Source: Planctomycetota bacterium (GTDB lineage Bacteria > Planctomycetota > Phycisphaerae > Phycisphaerales > Phycisphaeraceae). Taken from it: a DNA stretch of 64,000 nt. The notes under the pieces were generated by a model. That model had not been told where the DNA came from, did no database searches, and saw only the letters and a list, made by a program, of their open reading frames with translations. The position numbers and the translations under genes were made by a program. This document shows positions 54,742 through 63,340 of the stretch, piece after piece. Every line of letters starts with the position of its first letter. The first letter of the stretch is position 1. The stretch spans positions 43,522 to 107,521 of the forward strand of contig JAIOPN010000024.1 of NCBI GenBank assembly GCA_021413865.1, read 5' to 3'.

Positions 54742-55830
54742 TCAGCGCCGCTGATCCCCCGTGAGCATGCCGCGGGGAACTTTGCCGATGTAGTGGCCCC
54801 TAGCCCATCGGCGATAATGGCCGTGCTCATCCATCATGAAGGTTGTGTAGGACGACCCGTATTCGTACCACGTGTAAAACCGAAGACGCGGGTCCCAAGC
54901 AGGCGTACGCTCAATTTCTTCTCCGGAACGACGTACCCATCGACCGTCCTGATAGAGATCGAATTTCAAATCGCTCTCGGTAATGAAATAAAGCTTGACC
55001 TTCATTTCACGAGGGCCGTTCGGCGTTCGTTTTAAGTAGGCATCGCGAAAATATGCGGTCTCCTGGGCACTGGCGGCACGGAAACCATCGGCCGTAGCCA
55101 CGAGAACACGCCAGCGTGCCTGTTCTATATGCGCATCGGCAAACATCGGGGGATGTCCGTTCGCGGGCTGCACGTAAACGAAACGGTTGTAGCCCAAGTC
55201 CGCAGGCTGAGGAGCGGCTAGCTCGTCCACCCGATACCGCAAGAGTCGCTTGCGGTACTCGGAAGCGTCCTTTTCAGGATAGAAGGTGAGCGACACGAGG
55301 AAACTCCGCTCATCCAGCCAGTTGCACACGCTTTCATTACCGACCACCCCGTCGAGGCCGAACTTATCTTCCGGGATCGACACGTCTTGTACCGCCCCGC
55401 TTTGAAGGTCCAGCAGCAGAAGATGCGTGTTGGCCGGCTCCGAATGCGGCTGCACGAACCAACTCACTAGGGCACGGCGTGAATCCGGGGACAAGATCAC
55501 ATCACCCAGAATTTTGGCGTTTGTCGAGCCCGTCACGCGCGGCAAGTCCAACAGCGTTGTCATTGTTCGACCACTGATATCGAGGACGATGATCTTGCCG
55601 CCGGCTTCGAAGAGAAATTGCCAACGGGCATCCGCGTTGACTAAGAGATCGTCGAATTCCCGTGCTTCACCCGGTAGTGATTCGTTTGGCGGCGTCGTCA
55701 CCCACATTCGGACGCAGACGGTGCATGCCAAGCAGAATCCGATAGCGATGGCCCAAAATACCCATCGCCGTCGTCCATTCATCATTGGAATGTCGGAGTG
55801 CCCCGGGCTGCTTTCAGTCTTGGCGCTCAT
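54742..55830 (-). CDS. Hypothetical membrane-anchored protein, propeller-like repeats
   Basis: A 362-aa protein of no recognised family. A transmembrane anchor (about 22-45, WVFWAIAIGFCLACTVCVRMW) is followed by a periplasmic or extracytoplasmic part. That part shows repeats suggesting a beta-propeller: KIIVLDISGRTMTTLLDL, DVILSPDSRRALVSW, HLLLLDLQSGAVQDV. The DNA is less GC-rich than the flanks, pointing to recent acquisition or low expression. ATG 55830 is chosen by the anchor position; the longer upstream reading is the shadow of capD. The C-terminus (YTWYEYGSSYTTFMM) is aromatic-rich. Confidence 0.5.
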   Translation of the reverse strand: MSAKTESSPGHSDIPMMNGRRRWVFWAIAIGFCLACTVCVRMWVTTPPNESLPGEAREFDDLLVNADARWQFLFEAGGKIIVLDISGRTMTTLLDLPRVTGSTNAKILGDVILSPDSRRALVSWFVQPHSEPANTHLLLLDLQSGAVQDVSIPEDKFGLDGVVGNESVCNWLDERSFLVSLTFYPEKDASEYRKRLLRYRVDELAAPQPADLGYNRFVYVQPANGHPPMFADAHIEQARWRVLVATADGFRAASAQETAYFRDAYLKRTPNGPREMKVKLYFITESDLKFDLYQDGRWVRRSGEEIERTPAWDPRLRFYTWYEYGSSYTTFMMDEHGHYRRWARGHYIGKVPRGMLTGDQRR

Positions 55831-55880
55831 CGTGTGAACACCGCCATCCGCATAGGAGTTGTGCTGACGCACATGCTCCG

Positions 55881-57467
55881 TTAGGCAACCTTCGCGACGC
55901 CGCTCGTCGGCGATGACGCCGGGGCGACCATCTCCGGCACGGCGTCGCGCAGCGCGGCGAGGATCGCCTCGCGCGGGGTGTGCTGCCAGGGATGGCCCCA
56001 CGAACCGTCGCCGCTGCGCAGGCGGTCGAACAGGGCGATGATCTCGCGCATCCGCGCGGCCTCGGGGGGCGTGGTGCGCCAGATGCGGACCGAGCGATGC
56101 GGGGTGGGAATCATGTCCTCGCCGCCGTAGGCCAGTTCCTCGAACAGTTTTTCGCCGGGGCGGATCCCCGTGAACTCGATGGGCACGTCCGCGTCTGGCT
56201 CGAGGCCCTGCAGCCGGATGAACCGACGCGCCAGGTCGAGGATGCGGATCGGCTCGCCCATGTCGAGCAGGAAGACCTCGCCCCCGCCGCCGCCGTCTGA
56301 GTTCGACAGCGCCGCCGACTGGAGCACGAGACCCGCGGCCTCGGGGATGGTCATGAAATAACGGGACATATCCGGGTGCGTCACGGTGACGGCGTGGCCC
56401 TGCATGATCTGCTGCGCCCAGATCGGCAGCACGCTGCACGCCGAGCCCAGCACATTGCCGAACCGCACCATCGAGTAGTTCGTGTCGCTGCGGCGGTTGA
56501 GGTACTGGATGTAGAGCTCCGCCAGCCGCTTGGTCGCCCCCATCACCGAGCTGGGGTTCACGGCCTTATCGGTGGAGATCATCACGAAGCGATCAACCGC
56601 ATTGGCCGCGGCGGCGTCGGCGATCGAGCGTGTGCCGAAGAAGTTGTTCTCCACCGCGTCGGAGGGGTGGTCCTCCATCATGGGCACGTGCTTGTGGGCC
56701 GCCGCGTGGAAGATGACGGCGGGCTTGTGGGCCATCACCACCGCCTGGGTGCGCGGCGCGTTGGTCACGTCGTGCAGCACCGCCGAGCGCGGCAGCGTGG
56801 GGTGCGTCCGCGCGATCTGCCGGTCGATCTCGAACAGAGCATTCTCCGACCGCTCGACGAGCACGAGCCGCGAGGGCGCGAAGCGTGCCACGATTTTTGC
56901 CAGTTCCGACCCGATCGAGCCGCCCGAGCCCGTGATCAGCACCACGCGGCCGCCCAGCGTGCGGCGGATCGCCCCCTCGTCGAGCGAGTGCGACCGGCGG
57001 TTGAGCAGGAGCACGGGATCGACGCACGGCCCGCCGATCGAGGCGGTGAGATTCACCCGCTCCCCCGATGGGCCGACGTTCGTATGGATGCGCGGCGGCG
57101 GCGTGCGTCCGGCCAGTTGATCGGAGAGCGTCTGCACGGAGCGCCACGTGACGCCCAGGCGGTCCAATGTTTCGCCGACGCGCCGGGCCTGCTCCGCCAT
57201 CACCAGCGGCAGGCTCACGATGACCTGATCGACGGCCACCCCGGCAAGCACGCGTTCGAGTTCGTCGATGTCACCGAGAATGGTTGTGGGCGGGTGCGCA
57301 GCGGTCAACGAGGCCCTGGGCAGGACGCATCCCACCATGACCGGCGGCGGGTCGAGGATCGTCAGGGCGTGGACCCATTGCTGCACACTCAGGGCGGTGC
57401 CGATGATGAGCGTGCGGGGGCCTGTGGGCGTGTTTGGGGAGGGATTTGCCGGGGGCGTGATAAACAT
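55881..57467 (-). CDS. CapD/FlaA1-type NDP-sugar 4,6-dehydratase
   Basis: A 528-aa polysaccharide biosynthesis enzyme. The N-terminal half (1-135) is a CoA-binding-like domain without the usual four membrane helices of long CapD proteins. The SDR-type domain has the NAD motif ITGSGGSIGSELAK (around residue 177), NPSSVMGATKRLAEL with the M-x-x-x-K catalytic pattern (around 306) and SRYFMTIPEAAGLVLQ. Such enzymes make UDP-4-keto-6-deoxy-hexoses for O-antigen, capsule or glycans. No sugar gene cluster is adjacent. Start ATG 57467 has no Shine-Dalgarno. Confidence 0.88.
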   Translation of the reverse strand: MFITPPANPSPNTPTGPRTLIIGTALSVQQWVHALTILDPPPVMVGCVLPRASLTAAHPPTTILGDIDELERVLAGVAVDQVIVSLPLVMAEQARRVGETLDRLGVTWRSVQTLSDQLAGRTPPPRIHTNVGPSGERVNLTASIGGPCVDPVLLLNRRSHSLDEGAIRRTLGGRVVLITGSGGSIGSELAKIVARFAPSRLVLVERSENALFEIDRQIARTHPTLPRSAVLHDVTNAPRTQAVVMAHKPAVIFHAAAHKHVPMMEDHPSDAVENNFFGTRSIADAAAANAVDRFVMISTDKAVNPSSVMGATKRLAELYIQYLNRRSDTNYSMVRFGNVLGSACSVLPIWAQQIMQGHAVTVTHPDMSRYFMTIPEAAGLVLQSAALSNSDGGGGGEVFLLDMGEPIRILDLARRFIRLQGLEPDADVPIEFTGIRPGEKLFEELAYGGEDMIPTPHRSVRIWRTTPPEAARMREIIALFDRLRSGDGSWGHPWQHTPREAILAALRDAVPEMVAPASSPTSGVAKVA

Positions 57468-57728
57468 CGCGGGGTCCGGATCGGGGCTTAGATCATGCCT
57501 GCGAAGGATTTATCGGCCCGTTGAGGGATCGTGCATCAATGACGGTACTCCCCCCTTCCGATCGTGCGGCTGCTGAAGGTGGTGCCGCCTCATCCACAAA
57601 AACTTGTATGAAACCCACGATTTGTGCGGCAAAGCTTTTAAACCCGCCGCCCGGGAGCGACGATAAAAATGGGGTCCGGCACGGAGTGCTGTGCGTACCG
57701 CCGGGGTTCGTTTTGGGAGGCTAAAAAC
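57468..57728. other. Intergenic region between capD and PilZ, no gene seen
   Basis: A 261-bp divergent gap. It shows an AT-rich stretch at about 57595-57640 and a GGGAGG Shine-Dalgarno at its end. No repeat or motif was recognised. Confidence 0.4.
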
Positions 57729-58109
57729 ATGTCCGCAAAGTCCAAACCCTCGGCCGACTCACGCCAAAGCCCCCGCGTCAAACTCCCCGCCATGTACACG
57801 CTCGTCCGCGTCCGCCCCGAGGGCAAGGAACGCTTCTGCTGGACCGGCTACATCTACGACATCAGTTCCACCGGTATGAGGCTTGAACTGGACCGTGGCC
57901 TGGCCCCGGGCACGCGCATCGAGTTCCGCGCCATGCTGCCCGGCGCCTCGCATACGACTTTCAGCGGCAACGGCCACGTCGTGCGGATGCACGACGACGT
58001 CGATGAACCCGGGCCGGTCCGCATGGGCCTGGTCATCGACCGCTTCAGTGACGCCGACAACCGCCGCCGCCTCTCCGACTATCTGGGCGTGCGCGGCATC
58101 GCGGCCTGA
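57729..58109 (+). CDS. PilZ-domain protein
   Basis: A 126-aa single PilZ-like domain. The N-terminal SPRVKLP is the RxxxR-type c-di-GMP-binding region in part (only one arginine is clearly placed), and YDISSTGMRLELD carries the D/NxSxxG motif (around residue 42). It may bind c-di-GMP, although the missing second arginine weakens this. ATG 57729 has GGGAGG 8 nt upstream. It is convergent with tatD. Confidence 0.75.
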   Translation: MSAKSKPSADSRQSPRVKLPAMYTLVRVRPEGKERFCWTGYIYDISSTGMRLELDRGLAPGTRIEFRAMLPGASHTTFSGNGHVVRMHDDVDEPGPVRMGLVIDRFSDADNRRRLSDYLGVRGIAA

Positions 58110-58141
58110 GTTCGGCCGACGCGACGACATATACATCTCGC

Positions 58142-58915
58142 TCATGGCAGCCCGAAAAATCTTTGCGCGTTGGCGTCCACCGCCGAGACGAAATCCGTCT
58201 CGCCCATGTTGCGCTGCGCCGCCATCGCGCGGGCGGTGAAGACGACGTAGCCCGGCTCGTTGACTTTCACCTTGCGGTGAGGCGCGGGGGTCAGGTAGGG
58301 CGCGTCGGTCTCGATCATGACGCGATCGATCGGAACGCGCGCCGACGAGGCGAGCAGCGTTGCAGAGTTCTTGAACGTCACCACGCCGGTGAAACTCACC
58401 CACGCGCCGAACTCGAGGATGGCATCCAGTTCCGCGTCGCTCCCAGTAAAGCAGTGGAACACGAAACGCGAGGGGACGATCCCCGCGTCACGAAGCACCG
58501 CGAGCGTGTCGGCGGTGGCCTCCCGGTTGTGGATGATCCCCGGCAGCCTCGTCTCACGCATCAGGTTGAGCTGCACGTCGAAGGCGCGGCGCTGCACGTC
58601 GATGGGCGGGTCGGCGTGATGGCGGTCCAGGCCCATCTCGCCCAGTGCGACGACCTTGGGGCGTGCGATGGCCTCGCGCAGGGCGGCCGTGAGCGCCGCG
58701 GTATCGGGCCATTGATCGGAATAGTTCGGGTGCAGGCCCGCGGTCGCGAAGACCTGCGGGCGCTGGGCGGCGAGGTCCGCGGCGAGGGCGGCGTCCTGGG
58801 GCGACGTGCCGACGGTGATCATGCGGTCCACGCCCGCCTCGGCGGCGCGGCGCATCACGTCCTCGATCTGCGTCATCAGCGGGTCGTAGGTCAGGTGGCA
58901 GTGGGTGTCGATCAT
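58142..58915 (-). CDS. tatD: TatD-family metal-dependent hydrolase
   Basis: A 257-aa TIM-barrel hydrolase. MIDTHCHLTYDP (metal-binding HxH), ALGEMGLDRHH, LPGIIHNREA, FHCFTGS and METDAPYLTPAPHRKVKVNEPGYV are family blocks. TatD proteins are Mg-dependent DNases or D-aminoacyl hydrolases. The ATG at 58915 overlaps the stop of the small membrane protein gene by 4 nt (ATGA). Confidence 0.93.
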   Translation of the reverse strand: MIDTHCHLTYDPLMTQIEDVMRRAAEAGVDRMITVGTSPQDAALAADLAAQRPQVFATAGLHPNYSDQWPDTAALTAALREAIARPKVVALGEMGLDRHHADPPIDVQRRAFDVQLNLMRETRLPGIIHNREATADTLAVLRDAGIVPSRFVFHCFTGSDAELDAILEFGAWVSFTGVVTFKNSATLLASSARVPIDRVMIETDAPYLTPAPHRKVKVNEPGYVVFTARAMAAQRNMGETDFVSAVDANAQRFFGLP

Positions 58916-59235
58916 GGCTGGTCCGGGAAATCCGGTGGGTCCTGCGTGTCTGAACGCATGGCGGCCTCGTGGCTGCGCAGCGCCCGACGGGCGTCGAGCC
59001 AGCGTAGCAGGTTGAACACCGCCACCACCGCCACCACGGTCGCGCACCCCGCGGGCAGCGCCCGGAAATTGGGCATCAGGGCGACCAGCACCAGCAGCAC
59101 CGCCAGCGCGACGACGTTGCTCAACAGCAGCCCACGGAGCTGATCGGCGCGGTAACGCACCGGGTCGGGCAGTTCCACCCCCGGCGGGAGACCGGCGGCG
59201 TCGGGGTCATCGGGTTGGCGTGGCGGGGTCGGCAT
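58912..59235 (-). CDS. Small hypothetical membrane protein
   Basis: A 107-aa protein with an N-terminal Pro/Asp-rich region (1-35) and two transmembrane helices (about 38-58, 62-82). Not recognised. ATG 59235 is preferred over a start at 59259. It is co-translated with tatD through the ATGA overlap. Confidence 0.6.
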   Translation of the reverse strand: MPTPPRQPDDPDAAGLPPGVELPDPVRYRADQLRGLLLSNVVALAVLLVLVALMPNFRALPAGCATVVAVVAVFNLLRWLDARRALRSHEAAMRSDTQDPPDFPDQP

Positions 59236-59359
59236 GATGTTCGCTTGATCTAACAGCAAAACAATCGGAGATGCAAAAGATGGAATCCAGGCCCCGGCGT
59301 TTCGGAAGACCTCAACCTCGGGCTTGGCTTCAGATCACTGAAAACTTTCACGTGGGTGG

Positions 59360-59365
59360 TACGCT
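59360..59365 (+). promoter_or_regulatory. -10-like TACGCT 9 nt before the MFS-acyltransferase gene
   Basis: TACGCT, then GTGCGACCA, then the ATG at 59375. A weak hexamer with only two consensus bases outside the TA...T frame. Confidence 0.3.
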
Positions 59366-59374
59366 GTGCGACCA

Positions 59375-61273
59375 ATGAGCCAACTGCAAGTGCCCCCCGA
59401 AGAGCGACGCTCCACGCCCCTGTGGCGGAACCTCAGCTTCACGCTGATGTGGACGAGCACGGCCGCGAGCGGCTTCGGCGACCGCATGATCCAGCTCGCG
59501 GCGTGGTCGATGCTGGGAATCAACCTCGTGGGCGCCCAGGGGTCGAGCATCCAGGCGGCGATCTCCTTCTGGTTTTTCCTGCCCTATATCGTGCTCAGCG
59601 GCATCGGCGGGTGGCTGGCGGACACGCTGCCGCGGCGGTTCATCCTGTTCGGCTGCGACGCGGCGCGCGCGGTGATCCTGCTGGCGGCGATGCTGATGGC
59701 CCCCACGGGCGCGGCCGGCGCGATCCCCGCCGAGTACCACTGGAAGGTGTATCTCATCATCGCGGCCGTGGGCTCCATGGCGGCGATCTTCAGCCCGACC
59801 CGGGCCGCGACGATCCCGCAGATCGTGCCCACGCAGCAATTGCAGCCCGCCAACGCGATCGTCCTGGGGATGGCGGTGATCGCGTCGCTGATCGGGTTGC
59901 TGATCGGCGGGCCGGTCGTGGCGCGGTCGGTCAAGGCGGCTATGCTCGTCGGGGCGGTTACGTTCGGCATCACCGGCACGTTTTTCCTGTTCATGAAGCT
60001 GCGCCCTTCCCGCCGCGCCGTGCAGGCCGAGCCCCTGGGTCAGTGGCAGCGCATGCTGGAGGCCGTGACCTACACGTGGTCGCACCGGCGCATCCGCGAA
60101 CTCGTCGGGCTCAACATCCTGTTCTGGGCGGGGGCGAACATCCTGATCGCCGCGGTGACGGCGATGTGCAAACAAAAACTGGGGATCGCCCCGGACGAGG
60201 TCATCACCAAGGCGCCGTACATGATCGCGGCGATCGGCGCGGGCATGCTCTGCTCGAGCCTGTGGGTGGCGTGGATCAACACGCGGCGCGAGTCGTCCTG
60301 GTTCGCCATGTTCTGCCTGCTGCTCACGGCGGTTTTTATGGCGGTGCTGGCGGCCAACCGTTCATACAACATAGGGCTCGTGCTCTCGTTTGCCGTGGGG
60401 TTCTTCGGTAACGCCGCGATGATCGTGACCACGACGCTGATCCAGTCCATCGCCGCCGACTTCATCCGCGGGCGCGTCTTCGGGGTGCGTGAGCTGCTCA
60501 GCACCGGCTCGGCCGTGGTGGTGAACTTCTTCATCTGGCGGACCCCCGATGCGGACACGGTGATGATCCCCGCGCTCATGGTGACGGCGGCGGTGCTGGC
60601 GCTGGTGGCGCTGCGGGGGTTGTGGGCGGAGATGACGCGCGGGCCCATGCCGTCGCGCGTGGCCAACGTGTTCTATCACTTCGTGCGCGCTTACGCGCTC
60701 GTGTGGCACCGCGTGCACTGGATCGGCCGCGCGCAACTGCCGATGAGCGGCCCCGTGATCCTCGCCGCCAACCACACGACGGGCCTCGACCCCTTCCTCA
60801 TGCAGACGGGCTGCACGCGGATGGTCCGCTGGGTGATGATCGGCTCGTACAAGTTCCCGCTCCTCAAGCCGATGTGGGACGCCATCAAGCCCATCACCGT
60901 GAACCAGGACGGCAAGGACCTATCGAACCTGCGCCAGATGCTGCGTGTGCTGGGGGAGGATCAGGTAATCGGCATCTTCCCCGAGGGCGGTCTGCAGCGC
61001 GAGCTGCGGCAGCTCCAGCCCTTCGCGGCGGGGATCGGCCTGATCGCGGCGCGGAGCGGGGCGTACGTCGTACCGGTCTGGATCGACGGCACGCCGATGG
61101 TGCACAGCATGTGGCGGCACTTCCTGCGCCCCAGCCGATCGACGGTGGTGTTCGGGGTGCCGTACAAGGCCGACAAGACGAAATCACACCAGGAGCTCGC
61201 GGACGAGCTGCGTGGGAAGATGCTATCGTTGGCGGCGGAGATCGACCGCGCCAAGGCCGCGCGGGTGGTGTAG
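59375..61273 (+). CDS. MFS transporter fused to PlsC-type acyltransferase
   Basis: A 632-aa fusion. Residues about 1-420 are a major facilitator superfamily transporter with about twelve helices, resembling the lysophospholipid transporter LplT. Residues about 455-630 are a 1-acyl-glycerophosphate acyltransferase domain with the HX4D box NHTTGLD (around 466) and the FPEGGLQRE motif III (around 533). Such fusions would flip a lysophospholipid inward and reacylate it, as LplT and Aas do in E. coli; the Aas-type acyl-ACP synthetase domain is missing. The start is ATG 59375. Confidence 0.88.
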   Translation: MSQLQVPPEERRSTPLWRNLSFTLMWTSTAASGFGDRMIQLAAWSMLGINLVGAQGSSIQAAISFWFFLPYIVLSGIGGWLADTLPRRFILFGCDAARAVILLAAMLMAPTGAAGAIPAEYHWKVYLIIAAVGSMAAIFSPTRAATIPQIVPTQQLQPANAIVLGMAVIASLIGLLIGGPVVARSVKAAMLVGAVTFGITGTFFLFMKLRPSRRAVQAEPLGQWQRMLEAVTYTWSHRRIRELVGLNILFWAGANILIAAVTAMCKQKLGIAPDEVITKAPYMIAAIGAGMLCSSLWVAWINTRRESSWFAMFCLLLTAVFMAVLAANRSYNIGLVLSFAVGFFGNAAMIVTTTLIQSIAADFIRGRVFGVRELLSTGSAVVVNFFIWRTPDADTVMIPALMVTAAVLALVALRGLWAEMTRGPMPSRVANVFYHFVRAYALVWHRVHWIGRAQLPMSGPVILAANHTTGLDPFLMQTGCTRMVRWVMIGSYKFPLLKPMWDAIKPITVNQDGKDLSNLRQMLRVLGEDQVIGIFPEGGLQRELRQLQPFAAGIGLIAARSGAYVVPVWIDGTPMVHSMWRHFLRPSRSTVVFGVPYKADKTKSHQELADELRGKMLSLAAEIDRAKAARVV

Positions 61274-61277
61274 GCGG

Positions 61278-61283
61278 TAGAGT
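61278..61283 (+). promoter_or_regulatory. -10-like TAGAGT 5 nt before folP
   Basis: TAGAGT, then GAGAG, then the ATG at 61289. The alternative ATG 61307 has AGGTGA 4 nt upstream. Confidence 0.3.
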
Positions 61284-61288
61284 GAGAG

Positions 61289-62209
61289 ATGCAGGCAGGT
61301 GAAACCATGACCCTTGAACTCACTTTCCCCGATGGCCGGCGGATGCCGCTGGACCGGCCGCGCGTCATGGGCATCCTGAACGTGACGCCGGACAGTTTTT
61401 CCGACGGCGGGAGCTACGGCGACACATCGGCGGCGGTGGCGCGGGCGATGGAGATGATCGCCCAGGGGACGGACCTGATCGACGTGGGCGGGGAATCGAC
61501 GCGGCCCGGCGCGCAGCCGGTGGAAGGCACCGAACAATGTCGCCGCGTCGTGGGCGTGATCACGCGGCTCGCGGAGGAATTGAAGAAGGCGGGTTCGCCG
61601 GCGGTGATCAGCGTGGACACCTCGCTGGTCGAGGTGGCCGAGGCCGCGTTGAATGCCGGAGCGTCGATCATCAACGACGTCTTCGCCGGGCGCGACCCGC
61701 GCAACGGAGATGGTGAGCAAATGCTCGATCTGGCGGCGCGGCGCGGCGCGGCGATCGTGCTTATGCACATGAAGGGCACGCCGCAGACCATGCAGCAAAA
61801 CCCCGCCTACGGCGACGTGACCGCGGAGGTCGAGTCGTTTCTCCTCTCCCGCGCGGCGGCGGCGGAGCGGTGCGGCGTGAAACGGTCGCAGATCGTGCTC
61901 GACCCGGGCATCGGGTTTGGCAAAACAAAAGAGCACAACCTCACGCTGCTGGCGAACCTCTCGCGGCTCGCGTCGCACGATCTGCCTGTCCTGCTGGGGT
62001 GCAGCCGCAAGCGCTTCATGGGCTCGATCTGCACACCCCCGGGCGGTGCACCGCCGGAGCCAACGGAGCTGATCGGCGCGACCTGCGCGGCAACGGCGAT
62101 CGGCGTGATGCGGGGGGTGAAGATTGTGCGCGTGCATGACATCGCCGCGAACCGCCAGGCGGCGGACGTGGCGTGGGCGATCGGGGCTGCGAGCGGCGTT
62201 AGGCGGTGA
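61289..62209 (+). CDS. folP: Dihydropteroate synthase
   Basis: A 306-aa enzyme (300 aa from ATG 61307) joining p-aminobenzoate and hydroxymethyldihydropterin pyrophosphate, the target of sulfonamides. VMGILNVTPDSFSDGG (around residue 26), DVGGESTRPGAQPV, SVDTSLVEVAEAALNAGASIINDV, HMKGTPQTMQ, LDPGIGFGKTKEHN and GCSRKRFMG are all family motifs. It follows the MFS-acyltransferase gene by 15 nt. Its end overlaps the end of korB by 11 nt on the other strand. Confidence 0.96.
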   Translation: MQAGETMTLELTFPDGRRMPLDRPRVMGILNVTPDSFSDGGSYGDTSAAVARAMEMIAQGTDLIDVGGESTRPGAQPVEGTEQCRRVVGVITRLAEELKKAGSPAVISVDTSLVEVAEAALNAGASIINDVFAGRDPRNGDGEQMLDLAARRGAAIVLMHMKGTPQTMQQNPAYGDVTAEVESFLLSRAAAAERCGVKRSQIVLDPGIGFGKTKEHNLTLLANLSRLASHDLPVLLGCSRKRFMGSICTPPGGAPPEPTELIGATCAATAIGVMRGVKIVRVHDIAANRQAADVAWAIGAASGVRR

Positions 62210-63215
62210 CGGTGTAGGTCTCGCCGGCGTTGAAGAGGGAGTCCAGCGTGCCCTCGCCGCGGGCCTTGACGGCGTCGGTGAGCTGTTGCGCGAGCAGGTC
62301 CTCGTAGCAGTCGTCCTTGGCCTGATAGAACACGCCGACGGGCTCGGGGAAGTTGTCGGTGTGGCTCATGCGGCTCAGGAGGAACGCGAGGTTCTCATCG
62401 GCCTCGTCGTGGAAAAGCAGATCATCGGGCTTCACGCCGCCGTCGCCGACCTTGACCACCTCGGGCTTGTGGTTGCGGAGGATAATGCCCTTGTCACGAG
62501 CCTTACCGAAGATCATCGGTTTGCCGTGCTCAAGGCGGAGGATGTTCTCCTCCTTGGTGTCCTTGTCGGTGGTGTACTCGAACGCCTTGTGGTTGAAGAT
62601 GTTGCAGTCCTGGTAGATCTCAACAAAGGTGGTGCCTTTGTGATGGGCAGCGCGTTCGAGGACGTTGGGGAGATCCTTGTCGATATCGACGGAGCGGGCG
62701 ACAAAGCCAGCTTCGGCGGCGAGGGCGATGGAGAGGGGGGAGAGGGGAAGCTCAATGGAGCCGTTGGGGCTGGTCTTGGTCTTCTTGCCTTCTTCTGAGG
62801 TGGGGGAGTACTGGCCTTTGGTGAGGCCGTAGATGCGGTTGTTGAACAGCATCACTTTGACGTTGAAGTTGCGGCGGAGGAAGTGGATGAGGTGGTTACC
62901 GCCGATGGAGAGGCCGTCGCCGTCGCCGGTGACCATCCATACGTTGAGGTCGGGGTTGGCGATTTTGACACCGGAGGCGACCGCGGGGGCGCGGCCGTGG
63001 ATGGTGTGGAAGCCGTAGGTGTTCATGTAGTAGGGGAAACGGCTGGAGCAGCCGATGCCCGAGACGAACACGGTGTTGTGGCGTTGGGCCTGGATTTTGG
63101 CCATGACGCGGCGGACCTGGGTGAGGATGGCGTAGTCGCCACAACCTGGGCACCAGCGTACGTCCTGATCTGAGGCGTAGTCTTTGGGGGTGAGGACTGG
63201 AAGAGGAGTTGCCAT
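62199..63215 (-). CDS. korB: 2-oxoacid:ferredoxin oxidoreductase, beta subunit
   Basis: A 338-aa thiamine-pyrophosphate-binding subunit. The N-terminal CPGCGDYAIL, the GIGCSSRFPYY block, the TPP-binding GDGDGLSIGGNHLIHF...LFNNRIYGLTKGQYSPT and the Cys positions (C in GCGDY and GIGC) are typical of KorB/OorB/PorB-type proteins. It couples oxidation of 2-oxoglutarate or a related acid to ferredoxin reduction. AAGGAC in the leader serves as Shine-Dalgarno, with TAAGAT upstream. korA lies upstream on the same strand. Confidence 0.93.
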   Translation of the reverse strand: MATPLPVLTPKDYASDQDVRWCPGCGDYAILTQVRRVMAKIQAQRHNTVFVSGIGCSSRFPYYMNTYGFHTIHGRAPAVASGVKIANPDLNVWMVTGDGDGLSIGGNHLIHFLRRNFNVKVMLFNNRIYGLTKGQYSPTSEEGKKTKTSPNGSIELPLSPLSIALAAEAGFVARSVDIDKDLPNVLERAAHHKGTTFVEIYQDCNIFNHKAFEYTTDKDTKEENILRLEHGKPMIFGKARDKGIILRNHKPEVVKVGDGGVKPDDLLFHDEADENLAFLLSRMSHTDNFPEPVGVFYQAKDDCYEDLLAQQLTDAVKARGEGTLDSLFNAGETYTVTA

Positions 63216-63340
63216 GGGAAGCGTCCTTGTTTTCGTATCTTTATCTTAGGCCGGCCGGGTGGTCGTTAATTTGGGGCCGGAGAGGTATTACCGGGTGAAC
63301 TGCGCGACTCAAAAAGTAAGGGTGACCGGGATGGAGGGGG

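Noticed and set aside
55831..56439. Upstream extension of the 54742-55830 gene to 56439
   Set aside because: It lies entirely within capD in another frame and is Arg/Pro-rich; the anchor helix position fits the 55830 start.
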